From: JAGMDK01 sp023128695
GTDB taxonomy: Bacteria > Planctomycetota > Phycisphaerae > UBA1845 > Fen-1342
Assembly: GCA_030628805.1 (NCBI GenBank)
Contig: DAOVQG010000182.1
Location: forward strand, 1-9,723
Direction: 5' to 3'
DNA length: 9,723 nt
The translations under genes were made by a program, and so were the position numbers. Below, one piece after another: positions 1 through 5,957 of this stretch; within the stretch, counting starts at the first letter, position 1; every line of letters starts with the position of its first letter. The notes under the pieces are model-generated. The model did no database searches, was not told the origin of the DNA, and saw only the letters and a program-made list of their open reading frames with translations.

Positions 1-23
1 GACAGAAAGACGCCTTTCATGGA

Positions 24-104
24 TAGCGTCCGGGCTCTGTCCCGGACGTCGTTGCGGGAGAGGTTTTCTCCGTATTCTACGTCCGGGACAGAGCCCGGAC
101 GCTA
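24..104. repeat. Family-A palindromic element, copy 1
   Basis: Two 26-bp arms (24-49 and 79-104) are perfect reverse complements around a 29-nt loop (50-78). Each arm contains its own hairpin, GTCCGGG/CCCGGAC around a 6-nt loop, so the element is a palindrome of palindromes. The complement of 102-105 gives a GTAG immediately outside the hairpin. Over 81 nt this copy matches the reverse complement of copy 3 at 80 positions. A 20-bp flank (121-140, beginning CGACTTTTGC) also recurs beside copy 3 at 1956-1975, but there in the same orientation, so core and flank orientations disagree. Between core and flank lies a short insertion containing the palindrome TTCGGCCGAA. Confidence 0.9.
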
Positions 105-240
105 CATTTTCGGCCGAAGCCGACTTTTGCGGCGGACTGCAAGAGGTTCTCGGAATCGCTGGGGTGCGAGAGCGGCATTCTTGACCAGCCTCATTGGATT
201 TGATAGAAGACAAGATTCAGTGGCGTGCCGCGTTTGGCTG

Positions 241-324
241 GTGTGCCACTGCTCTTGAGCAGTGCTAAGCTTCGCCGCGTGCATCGAGATCGTTAAAAAA
301 CACTGCTCAAGAGCAGTGGCACAC
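241..324. repeat. Family-B palindromic element, copy 1
   Basis: Perfect 24-bp inverted repeat, arms 241-264 and 301-324, around a 36-nt spacer (265-300) that ends in an A run. Each arm begins GTGTGC and then folds on itself as CACTGCTC/GAGCAGTG with a TT loop. A second copy of the same family, with a different spacer, lies at 5786-5859. There is no T tract after the second arm on either strand, so an intrinsic terminator is not the obvious reading. Confidence 0.9.
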
Positions 325-353
325 TAACCCGTCAATTGAGGGTTGACGGAGCA

Positions 354-477
354 CTAGGCTCTGTCGCAAAAGTAATGTAGCGCCCGGGCTCCGTCCCGGA
401 CGTAGTCGTAGGTGAGCGTTTTCCCGCATCCTACGTCCGGGACAGAGCCCGGACGCTACATTCGAGACGGAGCCTAG
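354..477. repeat. Family-A palindromic element, copy 2 (complete, CTAG-bounded)
   Basis: Inner arms 375-405 and 431-461 (31 bp) are reverse complements with two transition differences. The loop is 406-430. An outer inverted repeat of 12 bp (354-365 with 466-477, one mismatch) begins and ends with CTAG, giving a 124-nt element. The loop differs from copies 1 and 3 but resembles the copy-3 orientation, sharing a CCCGCA end. The left outer part (CGCAAAAGT before the GTAG) matches the complement of the right outer part of copy 3, which supports CTAG as the real boundary. The element ends about 40 bp before the first gene and would be transcribed in its leader if the promoter lies upstream. Confidence 0.85.
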
Positions 478-517
478 CCTTGTTCGGAAGGGATTTAGCA
501 ACAACGGGAAGTGTTTG

Positions 518-1825
518 ATGATGATTGGGATTCGACGAGAGGATAAATGCAAGTGGGAGGCCCGGGTTCCGCTGACGCCTCAGGACGTTCAGCGGCTGAT
601 CAGCGAGCACGGCCTGGAGTTCCAGGTTCAGGCCTCGCCGATCCGGACCTACAGCGATGATGAATACCGTGCCGTGGGGGCCGCCGTCGTGGATCACTTG
701 AGCGCGTGTCCCAGCATAATCGGCGTGAAAGAGATGCCGGTGGCGTTCTTCGAGCCGGGCAAGACGTATACCTTTTTTTCCCACACGATCAAGCGTCAGC
801 CGGCGAACATGCCGATGCTGCGTCGGATCGTGGAGCTGGGTTGCACGCTGATCGATTACGAGCGGATAGCGGACGAGAAGAATCGCCGACTCCTCTTTTT
901 CGGACGTTACGCCGGCCTGGCGGGGATGATCGACACGCTCTGGGCGCTGGGGCAGCGGCTGCGGCACGAGGGTGTCGAGAATCCCTTCACGCAGGTCCGC
1001 CAGGCGTACGAATACGAGCATCTCGACCACGCCAAGCGCGAGATTGCACAGGTTGGAGAGCGAATCCGGCAAGAGGGTTTGCCCGAAGCAATCCAGCCCT
1101 TCATTTGCGGTTTCGCCGGCTACGGCAACGTCTCGCGGGGGGCACAGGAAATCTTCGATCTGCTGCCCGTGCACAAGGTCGCTCCGGATGAGCTGTCGAG
1201 CGTGGGGCCGGCCGCGCACGAGTGCTGCAAGGTCGTCTTTCGCGAAGAGCATATGGTTGAGTTGAAGGGCGCCGGCAACGCCGCGAACGACGGCTTTCAA
1301 CTTCAGGATTATTACGACTACCCGGAAAAGTACCGCTCCAAGTTCTTTTCGTCCGTGCGATACCTGACGCTCCTGGTGAACAGCATTTACTGGGAGCCGA
1401 AGTACCCCCGGCTGGTCACCTGCGACCAGCTACGCGAACTGTTCTCCGGACACGACCGCCCCCGCTTGCGCGCCATCGGCGACATCACCTGCGATATCGA
1501 AGGCTCGATCGAATGCACCGTCCGACCGACCGACCCAGGCGATCCGGTGTACGTTTACGAGCCGCTGACCGGGCAGGTGCACAACGGGATTGCCGGCAAC
1601 GGCCCCGTTGTTCTCGCAATTGATAACCTGCCCTGCGAGTTGCCGGTGGACGCCTCGACGTACTTCGGCCGGTCGCTCAGTCCGCTCATGTCGGCTCTGG
1701 CGCGGGCCGACTTCAACGGCGCGCTGGCCGACAGCGGGCTGCCGCCGGAACTGCAACGCGCGACGATCGTGTACAAAGGAGAGTTGACGGAACCCTACCG
1801 CTACCTGGAGTCGGAAATCCGCTGA
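518..1825 (+). CDS. Lysine-ketoglutarate reductase (LKR half of a split LKR/SDH)
   Basis: Predicted to condense L-lysine with 2-oxoglutarate to saccharopine using NADPH (EC 1.5.1.8 type), the first step of saccharopine lysine catabolism, in the cytosol. The protein (435 aa) follows the order of the N-terminal half of animal AASS: an alanine-dehydrogenase-like N-terminus with IRRED at residues 5-9, FFSHTIK at 86-92, the glycine-rich GFAGYGNVSRGA at 198-209 (dinucleotide site), then ITCDIEGSIECT at 323-334 and IDNLPCELPVDAS at 368-380. It stops where the animal enzyme would continue into the SDH half. The start is ATG at 518 or 521; both fit GGGAAG at 506-511, and a TTG at 515 is less likely. 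The second half of the enzyme is the next gene, 222 bp downstream. Identification rests on remembered family motifs, not a search. Activity and direction are inferred. Confidence 0.88.
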   Translation: MMIGIRREDKCKWEARVPLTPQDVQRLISEHGLEFQVQASPIRTYSDDEYRAVGAAVVDHLSACPSIIGVKEMPVAFFEPGKTYTFFSHTIKRQPANMPMLRRIVELGCTLIDYERIADEKNRRLLFFGRYAGLAGMIDTLWALGQRLRHEGVENPFTQVRQAYEYEHLDHAKREIAQVGERIRQEGLPEAIQPFICGFAGYGNVSRGAQEIFDLLPVHKVAPDELSSVGPAAHECCKVVFREEHMVELKGAGNAANDGFQLQDYYDYPEKYRSKFFSSVRYLTLLVNSIYWEPKYPRLVTCDQLRELFSGHDRPRLRAIGDITCDIEGSIECTVRPTDPGDPVYVYEPLTGQVHNGIAGNGPVVLAIDNLPCELPVDASTYFGRSLSPLMSALARADFNGALADSGLPPELQRATIVYKGELTEPYRYLESEIR

Positions 1826-1853
1826 CGGCGCCGACCGGAGGCAATCGGAAAAA

Positions 1854-1978
1854 CTAGGCTCTGTCTCGAATGTAGCGTCCGGGCTCTGTCCCGGACGTTG
1901 AATACGGAGAAAACCTCTCCCGCAACGACGTCCGGGACAGAGCCCGGACGCTACACGACTTTTGCGGCGGACTGCTAG
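1854..1978. repeat. Family-A palindromic element, copy 3 (between the LKR and SDH genes)
   Basis: Perfect 28-bp arms (1871-1898 and 1928-1955) surround a 29-nt loop (1899-1927). The loop is the reverse complement of the copy-1 loop except for one base. Outer parts run to CTAG on both sides (1854-1857 and 1975-1978), giving 125 nt, about the same size as copy 2. The left outer part CTAGGCTCTGTC equals that of copy 2. The element begins 28 bp after the LKR stop codon and would sit inside a polycistronic LKR-SDH transcript, where it could fold into a very stable hairpin. There is no following T run, so full termination is not predicted from sequence. Confidence 0.88.
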
Positions 1979-1996
1979 CCCCAGAGGGTGTTCGAT

Positions 1997-2031
1997 ACTA
2001 AATACTAACAACTAAGGACTAACAACTACTA
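1997..2031 (+). repeat. Heptad tandem array, ACTARNN type, upstream of SDH
   Basis: Five ACTA-starting units lie at exactly 7-nt steps (1997, 2004, 2011, 2018, 2025), with variable sixth and seventh bases. The array runs to the edge of the Shine-Dalgarno sequence of the next gene. TAA triplets at 1999, 2006, 2013 and 2020 fall in all three forward frames. The complement also carries TAG (from CTA) in all frames. A second array with the same period and core lies at 7152-7184. Confidence 0.8.
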
Positions 2032-2047
2032 GGGAAGGACTTGTTCA

Positions 2048-3376
2048 ATGAAGAAGGTTCTCGTGCTCGGTGCCGGGCTCGTGTCTCGTCCACTCGTCCG
2101 TTATTTGCTCGCTCAGCCGGACTTCAAGGTCACGGTCGCGTCCCGGACCGTCAGCAAGGCCGAAAAGCTGATCGACGGCCATCCCGACGGCACCGCGCTG
2201 ACCCTGCTGGCCGACGAGACCGACAAGCTGGAACAGTTAATCCGTGAGCACGACCTGGCGATCAGCCTCCTGCCCGCCCCGCTGCACCCGGTCGTCGCCG
2301 AGTTGTGCATCAAGCATAAAAAGCACATGGTGACCACCTCGTACGTCAGCCCCAAGATGACGGAGCTCGACGGCCCCGCCAAAGATGCCGGCGTCATGGT
2401 TCTCAACGAGATCGGCGTCGACCCCGGCATCGACCACATGTCCGCCATGCGCGTCATCCACGACGTCGAAAAGCGCGGCGGCCAGGTCGTGAGCTTCAAG
2501 TCGTACTGCGGCGGGCTGCCCGCGCCCGAGGCCAACGACAACCCGTGGGGCTACAAGTTCTCCTGGAGCCCGCGAGCCGTCTGCACCGCCGGAAAAAACG
2601 CGGCCTGCTTCCGCGAAGGTGGCCGGCAGGTCGACATCCCCGGGCCTGAGCTGTTCACCTGCGTGCACCCGGTGTCGGTCGAGGGCATCGGCGAACTCGA
2701 GGCCTATCCCAACCGCGACTCGCTCGGCTACATCGACATCTACGGCCTCGAAGGCATCGAGACCATGTTCCGCGGCACGCTCCGCTACCTCGGTTGGTGC
2801 AAGTGCCTCAAGAAGGTCGTCGATCTGGGGATGCTCGCAGAGGTGCCGGTGACATATCCGACCGGGATGACCTTCGCTCAATGGACGGCGAACCTGATCA
2901 AGCAGTCTGCGACGAACAATCTCCGGAAGGACGTGGCCGAGCACATCGGACTCGATCCAGCGGACAACGTGCTCGACCGCCTTGAATGGCTTGGATTATT
3001 CTCGAACGATCCGCTGCCGATCACGGGGAAGGAGACGACCGCGCTCGACATCCTCGCGGCACTAATGAATGAGAAAATGCCGTATCAGCCGGGCGAGCGC
3101 GACATGATCGCGTTGGTGCACAAGTTCATCGCCCGTTTCCCGGACGGCCGGGAGGAGAAGATTTCCTCGACGCTGATCGACTTCGGCCGGCCCGACGGCG
3201 ACAACTCGATGGCCCGCACCGTCAGCCTCCCCGCCGCCGTCGGGGCGAAATTGATCCTCACCGGCGAAATCAAGGACACCGGCGTGCACATGCCGGTCAA
3301 GCCGGGAATCTACAACCCGGTGCTCGACGAACTGGCGACGATGGACATCCGCTGCGTGGAGAAGACGGAGGCCTAG
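2048..3376 (+). CDS. Saccharopine dehydrogenase (SDH half of a split LKR/SDH)
   Basis: Predicted to oxidise saccharopine with NAD(P)+ to glutamate and alpha-aminoadipate semialdehyde, acting after the preceding LKR (EC 1.5.1.9 or 1.5.1.10 type; catabolic use is inferred from the paired LKR). The protein has 442 aa. The Rossmann motif KVLVLGAGLVS is at residues 3-13, SLLPAPLHP at 73-81, DPGIDHM at 125-131, YCGGLPAPE at 153-161, YKFSWSP at 169-175, and a C-terminal VHMPVKPGIYNPVLDEL at 413-429. All are hallmark positions of the SDH half of animal AASS, and the length fits that half. ATG at 2048 is preceded by AAGGA (2035-2039) at 8-nt spacing. It probably shares a transcript with the LKR gene despite the 222-bp spacer with a palindrome. 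It ends 6 bp from the stop of a convergent gene. Confidence 0.92.
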   Translation: MKKVLVLGAGLVSRPLVRYLLAQPDFKVTVASRTVSKAEKLIDGHPDGTALTLLADETDKLEQLIREHDLAISLLPAPLHPVVAELCIKHKKHMVTTSYVSPKMTELDGPAKDAGVMVLNEIGVDPGIDHMSAMRVIHDVEKRGGQVVSFKSYCGGLPAPEANDNPWGYKFSWSPRAVCTAGKNAACFREGGRQVDIPGPELFTCVHPVSVEGIGELEAYPNRDSLGYIDIYGLEGIETMFRGTLRYLGWCKCLKKVVDLGMLAEVPVTYPTGMTFAQWTANLIKQSATNNLRKDVAEHIGLDPADNVLDRLEWLGLFSNDPLPITGKETTALDILAALMNEKMPYQPGERDMIALVHKFIARFPDGREEKISSTLIDFGRPDGDNSMARTVSLPAAVGAKLILTGEIKDTGVHMPVKPGIYNPVLDELATMDIRCVEKTEA

Positions 3377-3382
3377 TGGCGG

Positions 3383-5227
3383 TTACTCCTTGAGAACCTC
3401 CCGCAGCTTGGCGACCAACTCCTCCGTGTGGTAGGGCTTCTGGATGAAGCCGGCGAGCCCCTTGCCGGCGAAACGCTGCGTAACCTCCTGTTCATTATAC
3501 CCGCTGGACATGATCACGCGGACATCACCACGGATACGCCGCAGTTCCCGATAAGCTACCTCCCCGTCCATGTGCGGCATGGTGAGATCCAGGACGACAC
3601 AGACGATTTCGTCGGCCTGTTGTCGGAATAAATCTAATGCTTCCGGGCCGTCGCGCGCCGTCAGGACGGTGAAGCCGACCCGCTCGAGCATTTGCCGCCC
3701 GACGGCGCAGACGGTCTCTTCGTCGTCGACCAGCAGCACGGTCCCACTGCCGTGCCAGGCCTCGGCCCGCAGGGCCTCCTTCGCGCGGGACGCGGCGGGC
3801 TCGTCGAGGGCCGGGAATAACACTTTGAACGTCGTGCCGCGACCCGGTTCACTGTAAACCTTGAGGGCCCCCTGGTGGCCGCGGACGATTCCCATCACGG
3901 CGGCGAGTCCCAGGCCGCGGCCGGTGAACTTGGTCGTAAAGAACGGGTCGAATATCTTCCGGCACGTCTCGCCGTCCATGCCGCAGCCGGTGTCGGCCAC
4001 TTCGATGTAGACATAGAGTCCGGGGGACAAATCTTCATCCAGGTTAGTTTTGTTCAGATAGGCACGGTCACAATCCAGAGCACCCGTACTGATCGAGATG
4101 ACGCCGCTCTTCTCCCCGATCGCTTCCGAAGCGTTTGTGATCAGGTTCATGATCACCTGGCGAATCTGGGTGGCGTCGGCCTCGATGGCGGGCAGGTTCT
4201 CGGCGAAGTTGTACTTGAGGACAACCTTCTTGGAGATCGACACTTCCAGCAGGTGGGTGATTTCATTCACCACCTCATTCAGGTCGAGCGCCTCGATCAC
4301 GAACCGCCCCCGGCCGGAATACGCCAGCAATTGGCGGGTCAAGTCCGCGGCCCGCTTGGCGGCCCGCTCGATGCCCTGAATGCTGGCGCGGGCGGGTGAG
4401 GTCGACGAAAGGTCCGCCATTGCCAGGTCCGCGTAGCCGAGGATGCCGACCAGCAGGTTATTGAAATCGTGCGCAATGCCCCCGGCCAACACGCCCAGGC
4501 TCTCCAGCTTCTGGGCGTGCTGGATCTGGGCCTCGAGATTTCGCCGTTCCTCCTCGGCCCGTTTACGCTCCGTGACGTCGACGTCCGCTCCGCGGTACCC
4601 GGCAAAATTGCCCTGCTCGTCCAAGATCGGAGTCCCGCTCGTCGAAAGCCACAAGACTTTGCCATTCCGGGCGACATTCCGATTCACGAAGTCATGGAAT
4701 GGCGTTCGATCCTTGAAAACATCAAGTGCGGCCTGCTTGAGCTCTTCGCGGTCCTCAGGATGAAAGAAGTCGTAAAAGTGCTTCTGGCCGGCGATTTCAT
4801 CCGGCTTGTATCCCAGAATCATCTCCGAGACAGGACTAGCGTACGTATATAAGCCATTGGCGTCCACTTCCCAGATCCATTCCTTGGCGTTGGCCGCCAC
4901 TTGCTGAAAGCGTTCCTCACTTTTCCGCAGGGCCTCCTCGGAGCGTTTGAATGAATGGAATAAGGGCCCGATCCAGACAATTCCGGATACCATCAATATC
5001 GATATAACCAGCGCAACCAATTCCGTCGCCAGGTCGGCCGGATGCGGGGAGCCCTCGACGACCACATGGTAGAGTGTGATGGAGCGGCGAATGGCCATTA
5101 GCAGGATAGCGGCCGCGATCAACGCCCACGCCGCGCGTCGCCCCGTAATTCGGATCAGCCGCAAGGCCAGGACAGCGGCCGCGAATTGCAACAGAATCGA
5201 GATTACCAACACAACGGACACGAACAT
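3383..5227 (-). CDS. Membrane-anchored PAS hybrid sensor histidine kinase with C-terminal receiver
   Basis: A 614-aa two-component signalling protein. The N-terminus has about three hydrophobic segments (residues 4-24, 33-46, 68-90), anchoring it in the inner membrane with little periplasmic domain. A short coiled linker (93-108) leads to a PAS domain (about 105-222, ending in the usual DVTERKRAEEE), then a dimerisation/phosphotransfer helix with H253 in GGIAHDFNN. The HATPase domain has N361 (N box), DTGCGM at 411-416 and GRGLGLAAV at 436-444. A receiver domain (about 495-612) has D501/D502, phospho-acceptor D547 and K597. All catalytic residues are present. GGAG 8 nt before the ATG is the ribosome binding site. 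No DNA-binding regulator or phosphotransfer protein is adjacent, so its output and signal are unknown. It converges on the SDH gene with a 6-bp gap, leaving no room for a separate terminator. Confidence 0.93.
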   Translation of the reverse strand: MFVSVVLVISILLQFAAAVLALRLIRITGRRAAWALIAAAILLMAIRRSITLYHVVVEGSPHPADLATELVALVISILMVSGIVWIGPLFHSFKRSEEALRKSEERFQQVAANAKEWIWEVDANGLYTYASPVSEMILGYKPDEIAGQKHFYDFFHPEDREELKQAALDVFKDRTPFHDFVNRNVARNGKVLWLSTSGTPILDEQGNFAGYRGADVDVTERKRAEEERRNLEAQIQHAQKLESLGVLAGGIAHDFNNLLVGILGYADLAMADLSSTSPARASIQGIERAAKRAADLTRQLLAYSGRGRFVIEALDLNEVVNEITHLLEVSISKKVVLKYNFAENLPAIEADATQIRQVIMNLITNASEAIGEKSGVISISTGALDCDRAYLNKTNLDEDLSPGLYVYIEVADTGCGMDGETCRKIFDPFFTTKFTGRGLGLAAVMGIVRGHQGALKVYSEPGRGTTFKVLFPALDEPAASRAKEALRAEAWHGSGTVLLVDDEETVCAVGRQMLERVGFTVLTARDGPEALDLFRQQADEIVCVVLDLTMPHMDGEVAYRELRRIRGDVRVIMSSGYNEQEVTQRFAGKGLAGFIQKPYHTEELVAKLREVLKE

Positions 5228-5559
5228 GACGATCGCTCCGCGAACCGACTTTCAATCCCGGTCTCGTGGTTTGTATCGTCGCGCGCCGGACGAATTTATG
5301 CAACCATGAATCGCGGATCCCAATCAGGCTTGTATCGTTGTCGCGCATGCGCGTCTCCTTCTCCCGCAGCGCCGACTTCCAGCCGCGGAGCATACTGCCG
5401 TGGGCGAGCGGGAGGGCGAGGCGGGAGGGCGAGGCTCCTGCCGAGCCATTGGCGCCGCGGCTCAGCAGGAGCTTCGCCCTCCCTTTTGGCCGCGGCTCAG
5501 CGGGAGCTAAAGGGAAGAAAGAGTCGAGACCCGAGACGATGATGAACACCCCCTGCGAT
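5228..5559. other. Spacer between the histidine kinase and tRNA-Leu
   Basis: No supported gene. The 5'-proximal part (5228-5380) would carry the promoter and leader of the - strand kinase, but I find no clear -35/-10 pair. It contains a weak direct repeat (TTGTATCGTCGCGC near 5270 and a similar string near 5331). The remainder is dominated by the family-D palindrome and its partial duplicates (5408-5508). Downstream of the tRNA on the - strand the sequence becomes pyrimidine-rich (complement of 5509-5526), but I see no stem that would make it a convincing terminator. Confidence 0.6.
5408..5508. repeat. Family-D palindromic repeat with flanking partial duplications
   Basis: Arms 5423-5447 and 5459-5483 (25 bp) are reverse complements with two transition differences and a short 11-nt spacer. 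Each arm contains a nested GGCTC/GAGCC hairpin. On the left, 13 bp (GCGGGAGGGCGAG) are perfectly tandemly duplicated at 5408-5420 and 5421-5433. On the right, a third partial arm (GCCGCGGCTCAGC at 5489-5501, continuing GGGAGCT to 5508) repeats 5454-5473 with one difference. It behaves like the family A and B elements but is unrelated in sequence. There is a single copy in the window. Confidence 0.82.
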
Positions 5560-5644
5560 TGCGGATGAGAGGACTCGAACCTCCACGGGCGTAATGCCCA
5601 CTGGCACCTGAAGCCAGCGCGTCTGCCAGTTCCGCCACATCCGC
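5560..5644 (-). tRNA. tRNA-Leu (anticodon CAG)
   Basis: Reading the - strand, an 85-nt class II tRNA folds well. The acceptor stem is GCGGATG/CATCCGC with discriminator A. The anticodon stem is CTGGC/GCCAG around loop TTCAGGT, giving anticodon CAG for CUG codons. A long variable arm is closed by GGGC/GCCC, and the T loop is TTCGAGT on a GGAGG/CCTCT stem with one G-U pair. The leucine identity is supported by the long variable arm, A73 and the anticodon. The bases after the discriminator read ATC, so CCA is not encoded and must be added by the nucleotidyltransferase. Confidence 0.96.
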
Positions 5645-5689
5645 GGTGTCTTCGGGCACAAGGCGTTGCCAAGCGACCCGGAACGCTTC

Positions 5690-5717
5690 ATCATACGATA
5701 TTGATTATGAACGTCAA
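5690..5717 (-). promoter_or_regulatory. Sigma70-type promoter of tRNA-Leu
   Basis: On the - strand TTGACG (complement of 5712-5717) is followed after 16 bp by TATGAT (complement of 5690-5695). Both hexamers match the consensus at 5 of 6 positions. Transcription would start near 5683, leaving a leader of about 39 nt before the mature tRNA 5' end. No other gene lies downstream on this strand before the tRNA. Confidence 0.6.
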
Positions 5718-5785
5718 GATTATGCAGAACGTCCGTTTCAACCTGTTGGCTCCCAGCAGTCCGTCGCAACCGTCCCGTAGCGGCC

Positions 5786-5859
5786 GTGTGCCACTGCTCT
5801 TGAGCAGTGCTCCATCGGTGGTTGCCCAAAGAGCACACTGCTCGAGAGCAGTGGCACAC
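5786..5859. repeat. Family-B palindromic element, copy 2
   Basis: Arms 5786-5809 and 5836-5859 are 24-bp reverse complements with one difference (A to G inside CTCAAG). The spacer is 26 nt and is unrelated to the spacer of copy 1 at 265-300, while the arms are almost identical. Conserved arms with diverged spacers suggest that the arm is the conserved or selected unit, or that arms are homogenised. Confidence 0.9.
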
Positions 5860-5957
5860 CAATCCCTCGACGGCGTTCACTGTGCCGTTAATGAGGTCCA
5901 CCCCCTAATGTCACGCACCTATATCAATGTGTTGATCCCTAAAGCGGTACTGAACCC

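Larger units (their letters stand above)
1..517. other. Gene-free leader region upstream of the lysine-degradation pair
   Basis: No convincing coding frame is present; open frames here only read through the palindromic repeats. The stretch holds family-A element 1 (24-104 plus related flank to 140), family-B element 1 (241-324), a small 7-bp hairpin (CCGTCAA 329-335 with TTGACGG 343-349) and family-A element 2 (354-477). Between 141 and 240 there is only unremarkable sequence. A TTGACC (181-186) with TAGAAG 17 bp downstream (204-209) could be a weak promoter for the downstream genes, but the match is poor and I do not annotate it. GGGAAG at 506-511 is a plausible ribosome binding site for the gene that follows. 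Confidence 0.7.
5645..5957. other. Spacer between tRNA-Leu and the P-loop/deoxyribosyltransferase-like gene
   Basis: No supported gene. It contains the tRNA promoter (5690-5717) and family-B element 2 (5786-5859), which is preceded by GTAGCGGCC (5777-5785), a string like the head of family A. From 5860 to 5957 the sequence should hold the promoter of the + strand gene. It includes an AT-rich stretch near 5921-5940 but no hexamer pair I would defend. No strong Shine-Dalgarno sequence precedes the ATG at 5958. Confidence 0.6.

Noticed and set aside
181..209. TTGACC-N17-TAGAAG as promoter of the lysine-degradation genes
   Set aside because: The -10 match is only 4 of 6 and the site lies about 310 bp from the gene behind two large palindromes. 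It is possible but not defensible.
241..324. Families A and B as intrinsic terminators
   Set aside because: Stems are strong, but no U tract follows in either direction, and some copies lie upstream of genes rather than after them.
375..461. Strand-biased G-U compensation in palindrome arms as evidence of RNA function
   Set aside because: The arm differences in families A, B, D and E are mostly transitions, but they give G-U pairs on the + strand in some cases and on the - strand in others. This fits neutral decay better than selection on one RNA strand.
431..1300. Long open frame on the - strand opposite the LKR gene (about 289 codons)
   Set aside because: It lies entirely antisense to a gene with clear family motifs, has no recognisable domain, and ends in the palindromic repeat. 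High GC content makes such antisense frames common.
5226..5347. Short - strand frame beginning MRDNDTSLIGIRD just upstream of the histidine kinase
   Set aside because: It overlaps the kinase start in another frame, has no supported ribosome binding site and has no recognisable homology. It is not an N-terminal extension because the frames differ.
5500..5559. Terminator downstream of tRNA-Leu
   Set aside because: The - strand is pyrimidine-rich here, but I could not build a convincing stem before it.
5560..5644. tRNA-Leu as an integration site with att sequences
   Set aside because: No integrase gene and no partial duplicate of the tRNA 3' end is visible in the window.
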